DNA of 64,000 nucleotides from Methanobacteriota archaeon (GCA_023411115.1 JAEYPF010000016.1:62001-126000); one strand, 5' to 3'. Shown: positions 25,689-35,800, numbered from the stretch's first letter. Numbers and translations are program-made. Notes: generated by a model from the sequence alone, not told the origin.

Positions 25689-26081
25689 TTAGCCATAATA
25701 ATCTTTTGAAGGATCAATAATACTATTATTAGACCACCATTCTACATCAGCACCCTCTTTATCTTCAGTTCTATTTGTAAATGCATATAATTGACTCTTT
25801 GATTTAAATGGTGCTTTTGCAGTGATAACAATTGTATTTACCCCATTTTTCACATCTACTACCTTATAAAAATTCCCATTTCCATCTACAGCCACTGCTT
25901 CTCCATTAATAGTTACAGTAGCGTAAGGTTCTGTTTTACCAGTTTGGTTATATTTAGTATAGTTATCATTAGGAAAATTTCCTTTACCTAATTCCAAATA
26001 TGTGGGTTCCATTCCAAATATATAAAAAGCAATGATGGCAATAGCTATAATTCCTCCGACTGTTATCGCATACTTTATCAA
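25689..26081 (-). CDS. Membrane-anchored beta-sandwich protein
   Basis: 130 aa: one N-terminal membrane helix (residues 4-24, ITVGGIIAIAIIAFYIFG), then an extracytoplasmic domain with PYATVTINGEAVAVDGNGNFYKVVDVKNGVNTIVITAKAP, a bacterial-Ig/glucodextranase-B-like strand pattern. Probably a surface-bound protein; ligand unknown. Confidence 0.7.
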   Translation of the reverse strand: MIKYAITVGGIIAIAIIAFYIFGMEPTYLELGKGNFPNDNYTKYNQTGKTEPYATVTINGEAVAVDGNGNFYKVVDVKNGVNTIVITAKAPFKSKSQLYAFTNRTEDKEGADVEWWSNNSIIDPSKDYYG

Positions 26082-26180
26082 AATCCCGCCTCCGTATCAA
26101 ATCATGATATTTAATTATGCATTAACAGCTTCACGTAAATATCTTTGTATCCTTTAAAAAGATATAGATATAATGTGTTT

Positions 26181-26202
26181 GCGATAAAAACCATTTTATC
26201 GC
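26181..26202. repeat. Perfect hairpin GCGATAAAA / TTTTATCGC
   Basis: Nine-base arms, loop ACCA, followed by TTAAAATT. It lies 29 bases past the end of the minus-strand gene 26231-26911. A related hairpin, also followed by TTAAAATT, is at 10223-10251. Possibly a 3'-end structure or a dispersed element. Confidence 0.5.
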
Positions 26203-26230
26203 TTAAAATTGATGATTGATTAAATGAATT

Positions 26231-26911
26231 TTAATCCTTTATCACAGTACTAAAAACCTTTGTTTCCCTTCCAGCCTTATAACGGAAATTACATTTATCA
26301 CCGCCTTCAGCCAGTGTATCTGTTCTATGTAAACCTGAATTTCCACTTTCGCTCATTATAATATCCATAGCACAGAGATAAGGTATAAATTCGTCAGCAT
26401 TATGCTCATGGAAGAATTTATGTATACCGCATTCAATAAAATCTAACCCGTAATCATTTTCCTCGTCACCTTCGATAAAAAGGTAAACCCAGTCTCCAGG
26501 ATACTTTCTCTTCTCTGATTCATTTGCAGCCCATTTAATGTACGGGAGATAATTGGGATCTGTCATTGAAGGCATTAATTCAGGGTGCTCACTGAATAAT
26601 TCCTCCTCTGCTTTGTAAGCTAGTTCCCCAATCTCTTTTAAAGGCATATCATGTCTTTTTAACACGTTATATAACGCGAGATACTGTACTCCGGAAACAA
26701 GATCAGAAGTTAAGGAATTTTTATCGCCGCCAATGTATGGAATCTCATTATAGAGAGACTTATATTCCTGTTTAATCTCTCCTGCAGCTGTATCTGCAAA
26801 TTTTTCCCCATATTTCTGACTTATTAACTTACCAATACGTTTATTGAATTCATAGAATCGGGCCAAAAACTCTGATTTCTTAAAACGGTAGTAATCATTT
26901 TCTTCACTCAT
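26231..26911 (-). CDS. L-2-amino-thiazoline-4-carboxylate hydrolase family protein
   Basis: 226-aa soluble protein matching the ATC-hydrolase family pattern: NDYGLDFIECGIHKFFHEHNADEFIPYLCAMD (about 150-181) and GLHRTDTLAEGGDKCNFRYK (about 195-214), with conserved Cys/His. ATC hydrolase converts 2-aminothiazoline-4-carboxylate to S-carbamoyl-cysteine; in archaea the true substrate is unknown. No pathway partner is adjacent. Confidence 0.78.
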   Translation of the reverse strand: MSEENDYYRFKKSEFLARFYEFNKRIGKLISQKYGEKFADTAAGEIKQEYKSLYNEIPYIGGDKNSLTSDLVSGVQYLALYNVLKRHDMPLKEIGELAYKAEEELFSEHPELMPSMTDPNYLPYIKWAANESEKRKYPGDWVYLFIEGDEENDYGLDFIECGIHKFFHEHNADEFIPYLCAMDIIMSESGNSGLHRTDTLAEGGDKCNFRYKAGRETKVFSTVIKD

Positions 26912-27023
26912 TCAATACCCCCAGCCCTCATTGGCCAATTTATTTTATATAGCTATTTATCATATATTTAATTTCACAGTGCTGATAATATTATGATTTG
27001 ATCTAAGGTAAGGAGGCATAAAG

Positions 27024-28475
27024 GTAAAACAAAATCACGATAATCTCAAGGAATTATTTTCAAATTCCCCTATAGGCATTCTTTTCTATAATAAAGAAGG
27101 TAAACTAACTTATGCTAACCAATCAGCGTTAGAAATATCCGGAATTCCTGAAAACACTTCGAAGATTAATTTATTTGATAACACCATTATTGCCTCAAAA
27201 AGGGAAAAATTATTTGAGAGAGGATTAATTAAATTTCAAGCAGTGCTAGACTTTGAAAATATTAAAAATAACGGCATTTACAATCCAACGAGATCTGGAA
27301 CAGCTTTTATTGACTGGACTGTTTCTATTATTGATTCAGGGTTTTTAACGCAGATCCAGGATATTACAGATTCATCTGAAGAATCCCTTGAAGGCGAAGA
27401 GAAATACCGGCGTTGGTTTGAAGATGATTTAACTGGTGATTTTATCGCTACCCCTGAAGGTAAAATAATAGAGTGCAATCCATCCTTTGCTGAAATTTAT
27501 GGCTTTGAAAGCCGCGAAAAAGCTGCCCAATCAGACATCTCTACGCTCGACCCTGATGACTGGATAAAGTTAATTGCGCGCCTTAAAAAAGAAATTAAGA
27601 TCTATAATTATCAAAGCTGGCATAAAAGGCAAGATGGTAATGAAATTCATGTTGTTGCTAATGTTGTTGGCATTTTTAACAGCTCAAATGACCTTACCCA
27701 AGTTAAAGGCTATATTTTTGACGATACTGAACGTAAAAGAGCAGAAGAAGACTTAAAAGAGAGCGAAGAAAAATATCACCGCCTTTTCGACGAAGATCTG
27801 ACTGGTGATTTTATAGCAACACCTGAAGGAAAAATTCTTGAATGTAATCCTGCATTTGCAGAAATATACGGCTTCTATGATTGCGAACAAGCACTTCAAT
27901 GGAATATCTCAGAATCCAATCCATTTGACTGGCCTTATATGGTTACTCGCCTGAGAAAGGAGCGCAAAATTCAGGGTTATCAAAGCTGGCAAAGGCGGTC
28001 TGATGGTATGAGAATTCATGTTGTTGCTAATGTTGTTGGCATTTTCAACAGCTCAAATGATCTCGTCCAGGTCAAAGGATATGTATTTGATGATACTGAA
28101 CGTAAACATGCAGAAGAAGAACTTACTAACAGTAATCGTCGAATAGTCGAGATTTTAGATAGTATCCATGACAGCTTCATTGCATTGAATAACCACTGGA
28201 ACTTTATTTATGTAAATCTATATGCAGCTAAATATTTTAAATCTGAAGTTGAAGATCTTATAGGGCAAAATCTATGGAAAGTAATTCCTGAACTCACTGG
28301 AACCATATTTGAAATGAAATTACGTAGAGCAATGGAAACTCAGGAGATTCAACACTTCGAAGCACAGGACATTCATGGGACAGATCACTGGTTTGATTTC
28401 AGTGTTTATCCCTCAACAGAAGGAATATCTATTTATTGGCGAGATATCAATGGGCGTAAAAATATAGAAAAATGA
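27024..28475 (+). CDS. PAS-repeat sensor protein without kinase domain
   Basis: Four PAS domains: one at about 8-110 (NLKELFSNSPIGILFYNKEGKLTYANQSA), two nearly identical copies (about 120-235 and 245-355), and a fourth (about 365-475) ending RDINGRKNIEK. There is no kinase or output domain. The frame is uninterrupted back to GTA at 27024, seven bases after AGGAGG (27011-27016), with a TAA at 27009 before it. The first canonical in-frame start is GTG at 27243, inside the first PAS. I take the gene to begin near 27024 (GTG mutated to GTA?). If it begins at 27243 the first PAS is lost. Confidence 0.75.
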   Translation, partial: VKQNHDNLKELFSNSPIGILFYNKEGKLTYANQSALEISGIPENTSKINLFDNTIIASKREKLFERGLIKFQAVLDFENIKNNGIYNPTRSGTAFIDWTVSIIDSGFLTQIQDITDSSEESLEGEEKYRRWFEDDLTGDFIATPEGKIIECNPSFAEIYGFESREKAAQSDISTLDPDDWIKLIARLKKEIKIYNYQSWHKRQDGNEIHVVANVVGIFNSSNDLTQVKGYIFDDTERKRAEEDLKESEEKYHRLFDEDLTGDFIATPEGKILECNPAFAEIYGFYDCEQALQWNISESNPFDWPYMVTRLRKERKIQGYQSWQRRSDGMRIHVVANVVGIFNSSNDLVQVKGYVFDDTERKHAEEELTNSNRRIVEILDSIHDSFIALNNHWNFIYVNLYAAKYFKSEVEDLIGQNLWKVIPELTGTIFEMKLRRAMETQEIQHFEAQDIHGTDHWFDFSVYPSTEGISIYWRDINGRKNIEK

Positions 28476-28480
28476 GCTAA

Positions 28481-29128
28481 TTATGTAAACATATCTTCAA
28501 CTTGTTTTATTGCATCCCTTTTTACGAGAATTGAAATTTTAGTGCCTTCTTTTAGGATTGTATTATCATCTGGAATGATTATGTCATTGTCTTCATGTAT
28601 AGCACTTATTATATAATCTTTAGTTGGACTTAAATCACTGGTTTTTTTGTTGAAAATTTTCTTATTTGTAACTGTAATATCCAGCAATTCCGCATTTCCT
28701 TTTCCTATAATAACAAGATCAGCTATTTTAGGTCTAATTATAAGTTTTTCAAGGTAGCTTGCAGCAGTTAACTCTGGACTAACTACAAAATCAATTCCTA
28801 CCTTTTTAAAAGCTTCTTCATGGGCAGGATCACTTACTCTGGCAATAATTTTATTGACATTATAAGTTTTAACAAGGATACACGCTAAAAGGTTTGCTTC
28901 ATCGTTCCCAGTAGCTGCAACAAAGACGTCGGCATCGAATATACTTGCTTCTTCAAGAATTCTAGTTTCGGTTCCATTTCCAGAAATAACAAGTGCATCT
29001 AATTCATTCACAGCATTACTGCATAAATTATGGTCACTTTCGATAATAGTTACATCTTGACCGTCAGAAATTAAAAAAGAGGCTAAACTTAGGCCAACTC
29101 TACCTGCACCCATTATTACTACATGCAT
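28481..29128 (-). CDS. trkA: TrkA-type K+ channel/transporter regulatory subunit
   Basis: 215-aa cytoplasmic protein: Rossmann NAD-binding TrkA-N domain (MHVVIMGAGRVGLSLA, about 1-120; GxGxxG intact) and a TrkA-C domain (about 135-215). It gates a K+ uptake or efflux partner in response to NADH/ATP-type ligands. No channel gene is adjacent; a UspA protein (29151) and a DASS transporter (29715) precede it on the same strand, so it may regulate the transporter. Confidence 0.85.
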   Translation of the reverse strand: MHVVIMGAGRVGLSLASFLISDGQDVTIIESDHNLCSNAVNELDALVISGNGTETRILEEASIFDADVFVAATGNDEANLLACILVKTYNVNKIIARVSDPAHEEAFKKVGIDFVVSPELTAASYLEKLIIRPKIADLVIIGKGNAELLDITVTNKKIFNKKTSDLSPTKDYIISAIHEDNDIIIPDDNTILKEGTKISILVKRDAIKQVEDMFT

Positions 29129-29150
29129 TTGAAATCCTCACGGTCAAAGC

Positions 29151-29597
29151 TTAAGATATGACATTAACTGGAACTTTTGCTTCCCTTACTACTTTTTCAG
29201 CTGTGCTTCCAAGAAGGAACTTTTCTATGCCGTGTTTACCCGATTTTCCAATTACTATGTTATCTACGCCTTCTTCCTCTGCTGTTTTAAGTATAACATC
29301 AGCTGGTTTACCTGCTTTGATCATGGTACTTAAATTAACATTTTTACAGTTACCTGCACACTGTTCTTCTTCTATTTTTGCTTTGAATTTTTCAACTGCC
29401 TCTTTTCCTTCTTCCCTTAGCTGCTCATCCATTTTTTCCCTTAGATCAGGCTGTGGCAATGCGTATAAGTAGTACGAGTCAATTACATATAAAACAATAA
29501 TATCGGCACCATCTAAGTTTGCCATTGAAATAGCATATTCTCCAGCTTTTTCTGCCTGTTCGGAATTATCTGTAGCTAATAATATTTTTTTATGCAT
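29151..29597 (-). CDS. Universal stress protein (UspA)
   Basis: 148-aa UspA-fold protein: MHKKILLATDNSEQAEKAGEYA at the start and IVIGKSGKHGIEKFLLGSTAEKVVREAKVPV at the end, which is the G-x2-G-x9-G-[ST] ATP-binding loop (GKSGKHGIEKFLLGS). Cytoplasmic. It is in a same-strand cluster with TrkA and the DASS transporter; UspA proteins often bind ATP and modulate neighbouring transporters. Confidence 0.9.
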   Translation of the reverse strand: MHKKILLATDNSEQAEKAGEYAISMANLDGADIIVLYVIDSYYLYALPQPDLREKMDEQLREEGKEAVEKFKAKIEEEQCAGNCKNVNLSTMIKAGKPADVILKTAEEEGVDNIVIGKSGKHGIEKFLLGSTAEKVVREAKVPVNVIS

Positions 29598-29714
29598 GAT
29601 TTTCCCCTCATTAACATTATTTAAATCAGATATCCATTATTAATCCAAATATTGCTTTTTAAAATTTAAAAAAAATAAAAAATAATTTGCAGAATCAATC
29701 TGCAATTTTCGTGT

Positions 29715-31103
29715 CTATACTGTTATGAGCCATGGAGCAATGGACAGCACAGTAAACAGTACACCTATGGTTATTATTATTCCTATTACAACCAGTGGGA
29801 GTCCTGCTTTGAATATTTCTTTAATGTTGATGTATTTGGTTCCATAAGCCATTGCTACCGTTGGATCTGCCATTGGCAACATGAACGATAACGAACATGC
29901 TATTGCCACCGGTACAGCATATATTCCGATTGGTTGTCCCTGTGCAGTTGCTAGAGTCACTGATAAAGGTACTAATATAGCTGCTAATGCGATGTTAGAC
30001 ATTACCTGAGTGATACAGACTGCAATGACCATTAACATTATCATTATAAGTATTGTTGATGGATTAGGCCCTAATAAAGCTACTAGGTCGTTTATCAGCC
30101 ATGCTGCAGCTCCAGTGTTTAATAATGCTGCCCCTAAGGACAATGCCCCTCCAAAGAAGATTATTAAACCCCAATCAACACCGACCTGTGCATCTTTCCA
30201 GTCAAGCACTCTGAATGCAAATAAGAGTACCGCACCTATTAATGCTACTGAAAAACTGTCAAGACCAGTCCACTGAGTAGTAACCCACAAGAATATGGTA
30301 AATAAGAGAACTCCCAGAGTAATTTTTTCCATCTTACTCATAGGCCCTAAAGCTGCTTTTTTAGCGGCTATGGTTTCTATTCCTCCAACTATACCTTTGA
30401 TCTCTGGTTTGTATACAAAGCCCAGCCATTTCCAGATAATTGCCATCAGGATAAATGCAAGTGGGAATCCAAAGACCATCCAGTTAACAAAAGGAATGTG
30501 AGTATATGCTGCAGCCATCAAGTTGGGAGCAGTTCCAATCTCTGTACCAAATCCACCAGCCAGAGAACCAAACGAACCACCTAATACCATAGCTTTTGCG
30601 AAATTACTACCACCTTTCTCAGGATCATTCACACCCATAAGAGGTATAATCTCTTTAATAATTGGAAGCAGCATAGCATATGCCACTACATTCTCAATGA
30701 ACGCTGATAAAAGTCCAGTTGACCAAACAACCACGAAAATACTTCTATCAGGAGTAGTACCTAATCTGTTGAGTAATGTGAATGTTAAACGTTGTGCTAG
30801 TCCGCTTTTTCGAATTGCTTCTGCAATTATGAATCCTCCAATCATCAGGAAGATAATGGGGTTGGCAAAACCAATAACAGCATTTTCAAAACTAGTTACT
30901 TGAATTATAGGCTGAATAAACAACAGTAATAATGATGTAACTGCTAGGTGTAATGCTTCAGTAACCCACATGATTATGGCAAAAATTAATAGTGCGAGCG
31001 CTGCATGTCCCGCAAAGCTTAAACCCGGTGTAGGAATAAGCATTACTACTATAAAAAGAATTATAGCCAAGGGAAATCCTAAAACCTTTAAATTAACATT
31101 CGT
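29715..31103 (-). CDS. DASS/SLC13 anion (dicarboxylate) transporter
   Basis: About 462-aa membrane transporter of the divalent anion:Na+ symporter family: 11 or more helices, the SNxx motif region as FLMIGGFIIAEAI..., VENVVAYAMLLPII and MSNIALAAILVPLS, and a C-terminal LPMADPTVAMAYGTKY. Imports dicarboxylates or another anion with Na+. Homology starts NVNLKVLGFPLAIILF; AGGAGGG (31110-31116) lies six bases before an ACG codon (31101-31103) where ATG is expected. The only canonical in-frame start is GTG at 31152-31154, inside a hairpin cluster. I place the start at ACG; see findings. Confidence 0.82.
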   Translation of the reverse strand, partial: TNVNLKVLGFPLAIILFIVVMLIPTPGLSFAGHAALALLIFAIIMWVTEALHLAVTSLLLLFIQPIIQVTSFENAVIGFANPIIFLMIGGFIIAEAIRKSGLAQRLTFTLLNRLGTTPDRSIFVVVWSTGLLSAFIENVVAYAMLLPIIKEIIPLMGVNDPEKGGSNFAKAMVLGGSFGSLAGGFGTEIGTAPNLMAAAYTHIPFVNWMVFGFPLAFILMAIIWKWLGFVYKPEIKGIVGGIETIAAKKAALGPMSKMEKITLGVLLFTIFLWVTTQWTGLDSFSVALIGAVLLFAFRVLDWKDAQVGVDWGLIIFFGGALSLGAALLNTGAAAWLINDLVALLGPNPSTILIMIMLMVIAVCITQVMSNIALAAILVPLSVTLATAQGQPIGIYAVPVAIACSLSFMLPMADPTVAMAYGTKYINIKEIFKAGLPLVVIGIIITIGVLFTVLSIAPWLITV

Positions 31104-31136
31104 TTTAAACCCTCCTAATATTTTTAATTTTTGGGG

Positions 31137-31290
31137 TTTTCGAACACAACACACTCGAAATTCAAAGATTTGACAGTGTTCGAAACATCGAAAAGCGAAG
31201 TTTTTCGAATGTTCAGGAAAAACGTAGCCTGGAAAAACGTAGTTTTTGCGGCGTCAAAATTCATATCAATTTTGACAGTTTTTCCTTCAA
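31137..31290. repeat. Hairpin cluster upstream of DASS gene
   Basis: Four hairpins in about 150 bases: TTCGAACAC (31139-31147)/GTGTTCGAA (31176-31184); CGAAAA (31189-31194)/TTTTCG (31202-31207); AAAAAC/GTTTTT with loop GTA (31233-31247); GTCAAAATT (31252-31260)/AATTTTGAC (31267-31275, loop CATATC). The last matches the CCAAAATT...AATTTTGAC of 3401-3419, and the first two share words with the 71-bp element. Non-coding; it falls between the presumed promoter and the DASS start. Confidence 0.65.
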
Positions 31291-31618
31291 CCTCCTATAA
31301 TTTTAACAGATAACGTAATGACATAATATTATATAAACATATTTTATAATGATTAATCATTACAATTAGGGGGAAATCTTTCAAATTATAGAAGCTTACC
31401 CATTTATTAAAAATATATTCATCCATATTATAAGCCTTTATATTATTTTTGCCAATTTTGTAAAAATCTATAGTAAGGAGTTACTAAAAAGCGATACTTC
31501 GTATTTGAGGCAGGGTGTAACAAATATTAAAAGGATCAAAGTATAAAAAGAGAATATATTTAAAAATCAAACTGTTAAATCTAATAACTAAATGTTGTGA
31601 GAATCTGGAGGTAATATT
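31291..31618. other. Gene-free stretch
   Basis: AT-rich DNA between the hairpin cluster and the small zinc-ribbon gene. It holds no coding frame I would accept; the DASS and zinc-ribbon promoters must lie here. Confidence 0.5.
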
Positions 31619-31816
31619 ATGGTGGGAGAACTTCCTATAGATGGGGAATGTTCAGTTTGTGGTGGAAAGCTGGAAACTATTGAAGAAGAATTGGAAAGAA
31701 AACAGAGATCCCTTGATGCTGCTAAAAAATACCTTGAAACATGGAAAATTACAAAATGCGTGGAATGCGGACACATAGAAGAAAAAGAACTCTTAAATAG
31801 TGAAATATTAACTTAA
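31619..31816 (+). CDS. Small zinc-ribbon protein
   Basis: 65 aa with CSVCGGK (about 15-21) and CVECGH (about 47-52), two CxxC knuckles separated by a helical spacer (ETIEEELERKQRSLDAAKKYLETWK). Likely one zinc site bridging a helical hairpin. GGAGG at 31607-31611 precedes ATG 31619. Role unknown; one of four stand-alone small zinc-ribbon genes in this window. Confidence 0.7.
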   Translation: MVGELPIDGECSVCGGKLETIEEELERKQRSLDAAKKYLETWKITKCVECGHIEEKELLNSEILT

Positions 31817-31860
31817 CCTATTTTTAACATTACTTTTTATTTAATTTATATTAATTAGTT

Positions 31861-32622
31861 TTATTCTACTTTCAAACTGGCAACATATTCGTATCCATTA
31901 ACAGCATTTGTCTTCGCTGTTTCATCAAACATGATTTCAGTTTTTTTACCAGAATGCTCGGCTGCAACCTGCAGATGACAAATAGCAATACCCACATCTA
32001 TTGGAATATATTTTTTTATCATCATTGCTTTTAGGAAGTTTGGTTTAACGCTATAAGCATGGATTAAGTTAGCATCACCTGTAAAAAACCACGGCTGGCT
32101 GTTAGTTGCAGATGGAGCTATGCGGGCCGCTTCCAGTAATTCATCTGCACCTTCAATATCTGTAATGTCCCGTAGAGATTTTCTTTTAAATTCGGAAACA
32201 CTGGCCCTATGTAGCGTTTCTGGGTCTTTGGGAGTTCCAAAGGCTATAAAAATAATAAATTCCAGATTTGAACTCTTTAATAATTCTTTGGTAGGGCTTG
32301 GAATTCCCTGCCAGCAGCTGCCCAGACCATTAGCCGAAAAGAACAGGTCAACTTGCTGCAGCATAAAACCAATATTGGTTAAATAACCTTCCTTTATCTC
32401 TGAAAATATGGCTATATAGTGCGGTGCTTCTTTCATCATCCTTCTTTTAACATTATCTGACGATACAATCTTCAATTCGGTCTTAATATTGCTGTACATA
32501 GGCTTTAAATTATGGATATAATCAGAAATTTCTGCAAGTGTATTCTCATCAAGAGGAGTTAAATTAAAGTTCCGGATTGATTTCCTCTTAAATATAGTAG
32601 AGTAAAATTCAGTTTTTTCCAT
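31861..32622 (-). CDS. Nitroreductase family protein (TM1586-like)
   Basis: 253-aa FMN-dependent nitroreductase-fold protein, the single-chain pseudo-dimer type (TM1586 family). Seen: SIFKRKSIRNFN-like FKRKSIRNFNLTPLD at the start, LQQVDLFFSANGLGSCWQGIP in the middle, AARIAPSATNSQPWFF in the second half. Redox enzyme of unknown electron acceptor; the dithiol/flavin partner is not known. Convergent with the zinc-ribbon gene. Confidence 0.85.
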   Translation of the reverse strand: MEKTEFYSTIFKRKSIRNFNLTPLDENTLAEISDYIHNLKPMYSNIKTELKIVSSDNVKRRMMKEAPHYIAIFSEIKEGYLTNIGFMLQQVDLFFSANGLGSCWQGIPSPTKELLKSSNLEFIIFIAFGTPKDPETLHRASVSEFKRKSLRDITDIEGADELLEAARIAPSATNSQPWFFTGDANLIHAYSVKPNFLKAMMIKKYIPIDVGIAICHLQVAAEHSGKKTEIMFDETAKTNAVNGYEYVASLKVE

Positions 32623-32735
32623 TTTTCCACCTTCAAAACAATATTGTCATACTTTAATTTATATGTATCGGTTATCCAATATATAATAAATCCTATTTTG
32701 TTAGTTAAATAATGGCAATTTAAAGAGGAATTACC

Positions 32736-32798
32736 ATGAATGATCTTTTGGTTAGGTATGTGAATGGAGTGAAGCGGGATAAGAGAGAAGAAGATTAA
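32736..32798 (+). CDS. Possible 20-aa peptide
   Basis: Starts at ATG 32736, eight bases after AGAGGA, ends at TAA 32798: MNDLLVRYVNGVKRDKREED. Placed between nitroreductase and the large kinase gene (both minus strand). A good ribosome site but tiny, so it may be spurious. Confidence 0.25.
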   Translation: MNDLLVRYVNGVKRDKREED

Positions 32799-32812
32799 AT
32801 TTAATTTTAAAA

Positions 32813-35800
32813 TTATATACGTTCTTCATAGTTCAATTCATTGAAAATAATTTTAAATTCCGTTCCATCTGTTTTGTCCAGTTTAAGAGTTCCGTTCAAC
32901 TGATTGACCAAAATGTTTACCATTTTTAAACCCAGAGTTTCTATATTTCCCATATCAATATCTTCTGGCAGCCCTATTCCATTATCCGCCACGATAAGTT
33001 CTAATTTACCCTTTAATCGTTTGAGTTCAACTTTTATAATCCATTTTCTATTTTCAGGCGAGTGAATTTCATTGGTCTGGTCTGGAAATGCATGTTTTAT
33101 GGAATTGGTTACCAATTCATTAATAATCAAACCACAAGGTATAGCTGTGTCAATGTCCATCTTTAAATCATCTACATGTACTTGTGGCTCTATAATCCCT
33201 TTTTTAACACCATAAGAATAGAACAGACCGGAAACAAGATTTTCAATGTAGTCTTTAAAATTAATATTCTTTAAATTAGTAGATTGATACAGTTTTTCAT
33301 GGACCATTGCCATTGTTTTAACCCGATTCTGGCTCTCCTTTAAGATATTTATAGTTTCTTCTCCTTCCACATACCTCGTTTGTAGATTAAGTAAACTGGA
33401 TATGATCTGGAGATTGTTTTTAACTCTGTGGTGTATCTCCTTTATAAGAACTTCTTTTTCCTTTAAAGATTCTTTAATTTTATTTTCAGCTCTTTTATTA
33501 TCAGTAATATCTAAAAGAGATATCAAACTTTTATGTGTACCTGAAATCATTGCAACCGTTGTAAATATATCTTTAATATTACCATATCTGTCAATTAATT
33601 CGAATTCATAATTCCTTGGTGCTAAATTTGGGTTAATTCTCCGGATATTATGGTATTCTTCCATTTTTTCCATATAAGGATCATATACAAATTCTTTCCA
33701 TGTCTTTTTACCTTCTATTCTTTCTTTTGAATATCCACAAAGTTTTTCAAACTCTGCATTTACAAGGGAAATGGTAGTATCCTCTTCAACAATAATGGTT
33801 GCAGTTCCAGTATTTTCAAATATGGTTCTATAATATGCCTCTGATCTTTTAATTTGCTTTTCCGCTTTTTTACGCTCACTGATATCCTTAGAAACACCTA
33901 TAATTCCAATTATTTTGCCATTAACATCGTGCATTATTGTTTCTCTTATATCAACACATACAATGGAACTGTCTTTTCTTCTACCTTCCCATTCCCCATT
34001 ATATTCCCCTGTTTTCATAAGTTCTTCTAAATCTAAGGTAAATTGGTTTTGATCCATGTTTAAATACAGTGTTTTAATATTTCTACCTATCATTTCTTCT
34101 TCCAGATAACCATAGATAGATTCAGCTCCTTTATTCCAGTAAATAATTTTCCCTTGAAGATCATGGACTATTACACAATCTCTTACATCATTTAAGATAT
34201 TTGCCTGGAACTGCAGTATATTTTCAGCTTTTTTACGTTCTATAATTGGATGTGTGGTGACAACAATGCCATTTATTCCGGGAACATCAGTTAAATTTTG
34301 AGATATGGACTCTACAGGGATATATTCCCCATTTGCCCTTTTAATTCGGAATTCAGTCGGGACTCCGAGGTTCCGATTTTCATAAACTTCTTGTAGATCT
34401 TTTTTTACTCTTTTTACATCCTCTGGGTGGATAAACTCTAGAGGGCTTTTTCCTATAAAATAGCCTTCAGAATAACCAAGAATACGTTTCGATGATGGAG
34501 AATCAAATATTATACGTTTTTCCCCGTCCAGTATACGGATTAAATCAGTGGAGTTATTAATTAACATCCGGAATCTTTTTTCACTTTCTCTAAGGGCAAT
34601 TTCTGCTTTTTTGTGTTTGGTTATATCTCGGTTCACAATAAGCAGCGTTTCAATCTTATGTTTAGCATTGTATTCCGGAATTATATGGCTATGAAAACAT
34701 CTTGATCCATGAATTGAAGGAAATTTAAATTCTATTTCCCGTACTTCACCAGTATTAATAGTATCATTGATATTTTCAATCCAGATATTCATCAGTTCTT
34801 CAGATAGGAGTAGTTCTTCAAAGCTTTTACCAACGAAGTCTTCAGCAGATAATCCAAGGGTTTTGGAACCACGGTTACCATATAAAAATTTTAATTCTTT
34901 ATCTATCCTGAAAATAAGATCTGGAGAATGTAAAGAAAGTGCTTTGTACCTCTCTTCACTCTCCCTTAAAGTCTGATTAAGTTTTATTAATTCATCTCCC
35001 TGCTGCCTGAGTTCTTCGTTAGCAACGTGGAGTTCTTCAGTGGTAGCCTGCAGTTCTTCATTTGAAGCCATTAATTCTTCAGTGGTAGCCTGTAATTCTT
35101 CATTGGAAACTTCCAGCTCTTCAGCAAAATACTGTAAATTCTCCAGTAGATCTTGCTTCATTTTATCTGAATTTTTACGTTCGGTTATATCCCTACATAC
35201 ACCTAATAATTTATCTACCTGTCCTTCTTCATTAGTCAGTAGCGTTGTTACTATCTCTGTAGGAACTATGGAGTTGTCCTTACAGACCTGATCTACTTGA
35301 TGGACCATAATCCTTGCAGATTCATCTCCAGATAACAAATCAGCAATATGAATTGATAATTCTTTCTTAACTAGTTTATAGGACTCAGTAACAAGCATAT
35401 TCTTAATGCTCTTGCCTAAAATCTCATCAAAAGTATAACCTATCAGATTTTTAACAGAAGGACTTACATAGATAAACTGACCAGAACTGGCATCTATAAG
35501 CCATATTACATCGCCAGTATTTTGAGATATAATACGGTATCGTTCTTCACTCTCATGTAAGATCTGTTTGCTGTCCAGCAGTTTCTTCTTTTCCATCCCC
35601 ATTTCGCCGATAACACTTCCTAGATCTGTAAGGAACCCCATACTCCTCTCAACGAACTCTTCAGAAAACACAGGAACTTTAAACAATGCTGTTAAATATT
35701 TTTCTTCATCAAAACCATATTTTTTTGCCTGCTCTTTGAAGAATTCTATATCCGGCGGCCCAAAGAAAAATTGACCCGTAAAAAGGTTAGCCAGATGTGC

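Noticed and set aside
30010..30903. Plus-strand frames opposite the DASS gene
   Set aside because: Ala/Pro/Ile-rich shadows of the transporter coding strand.
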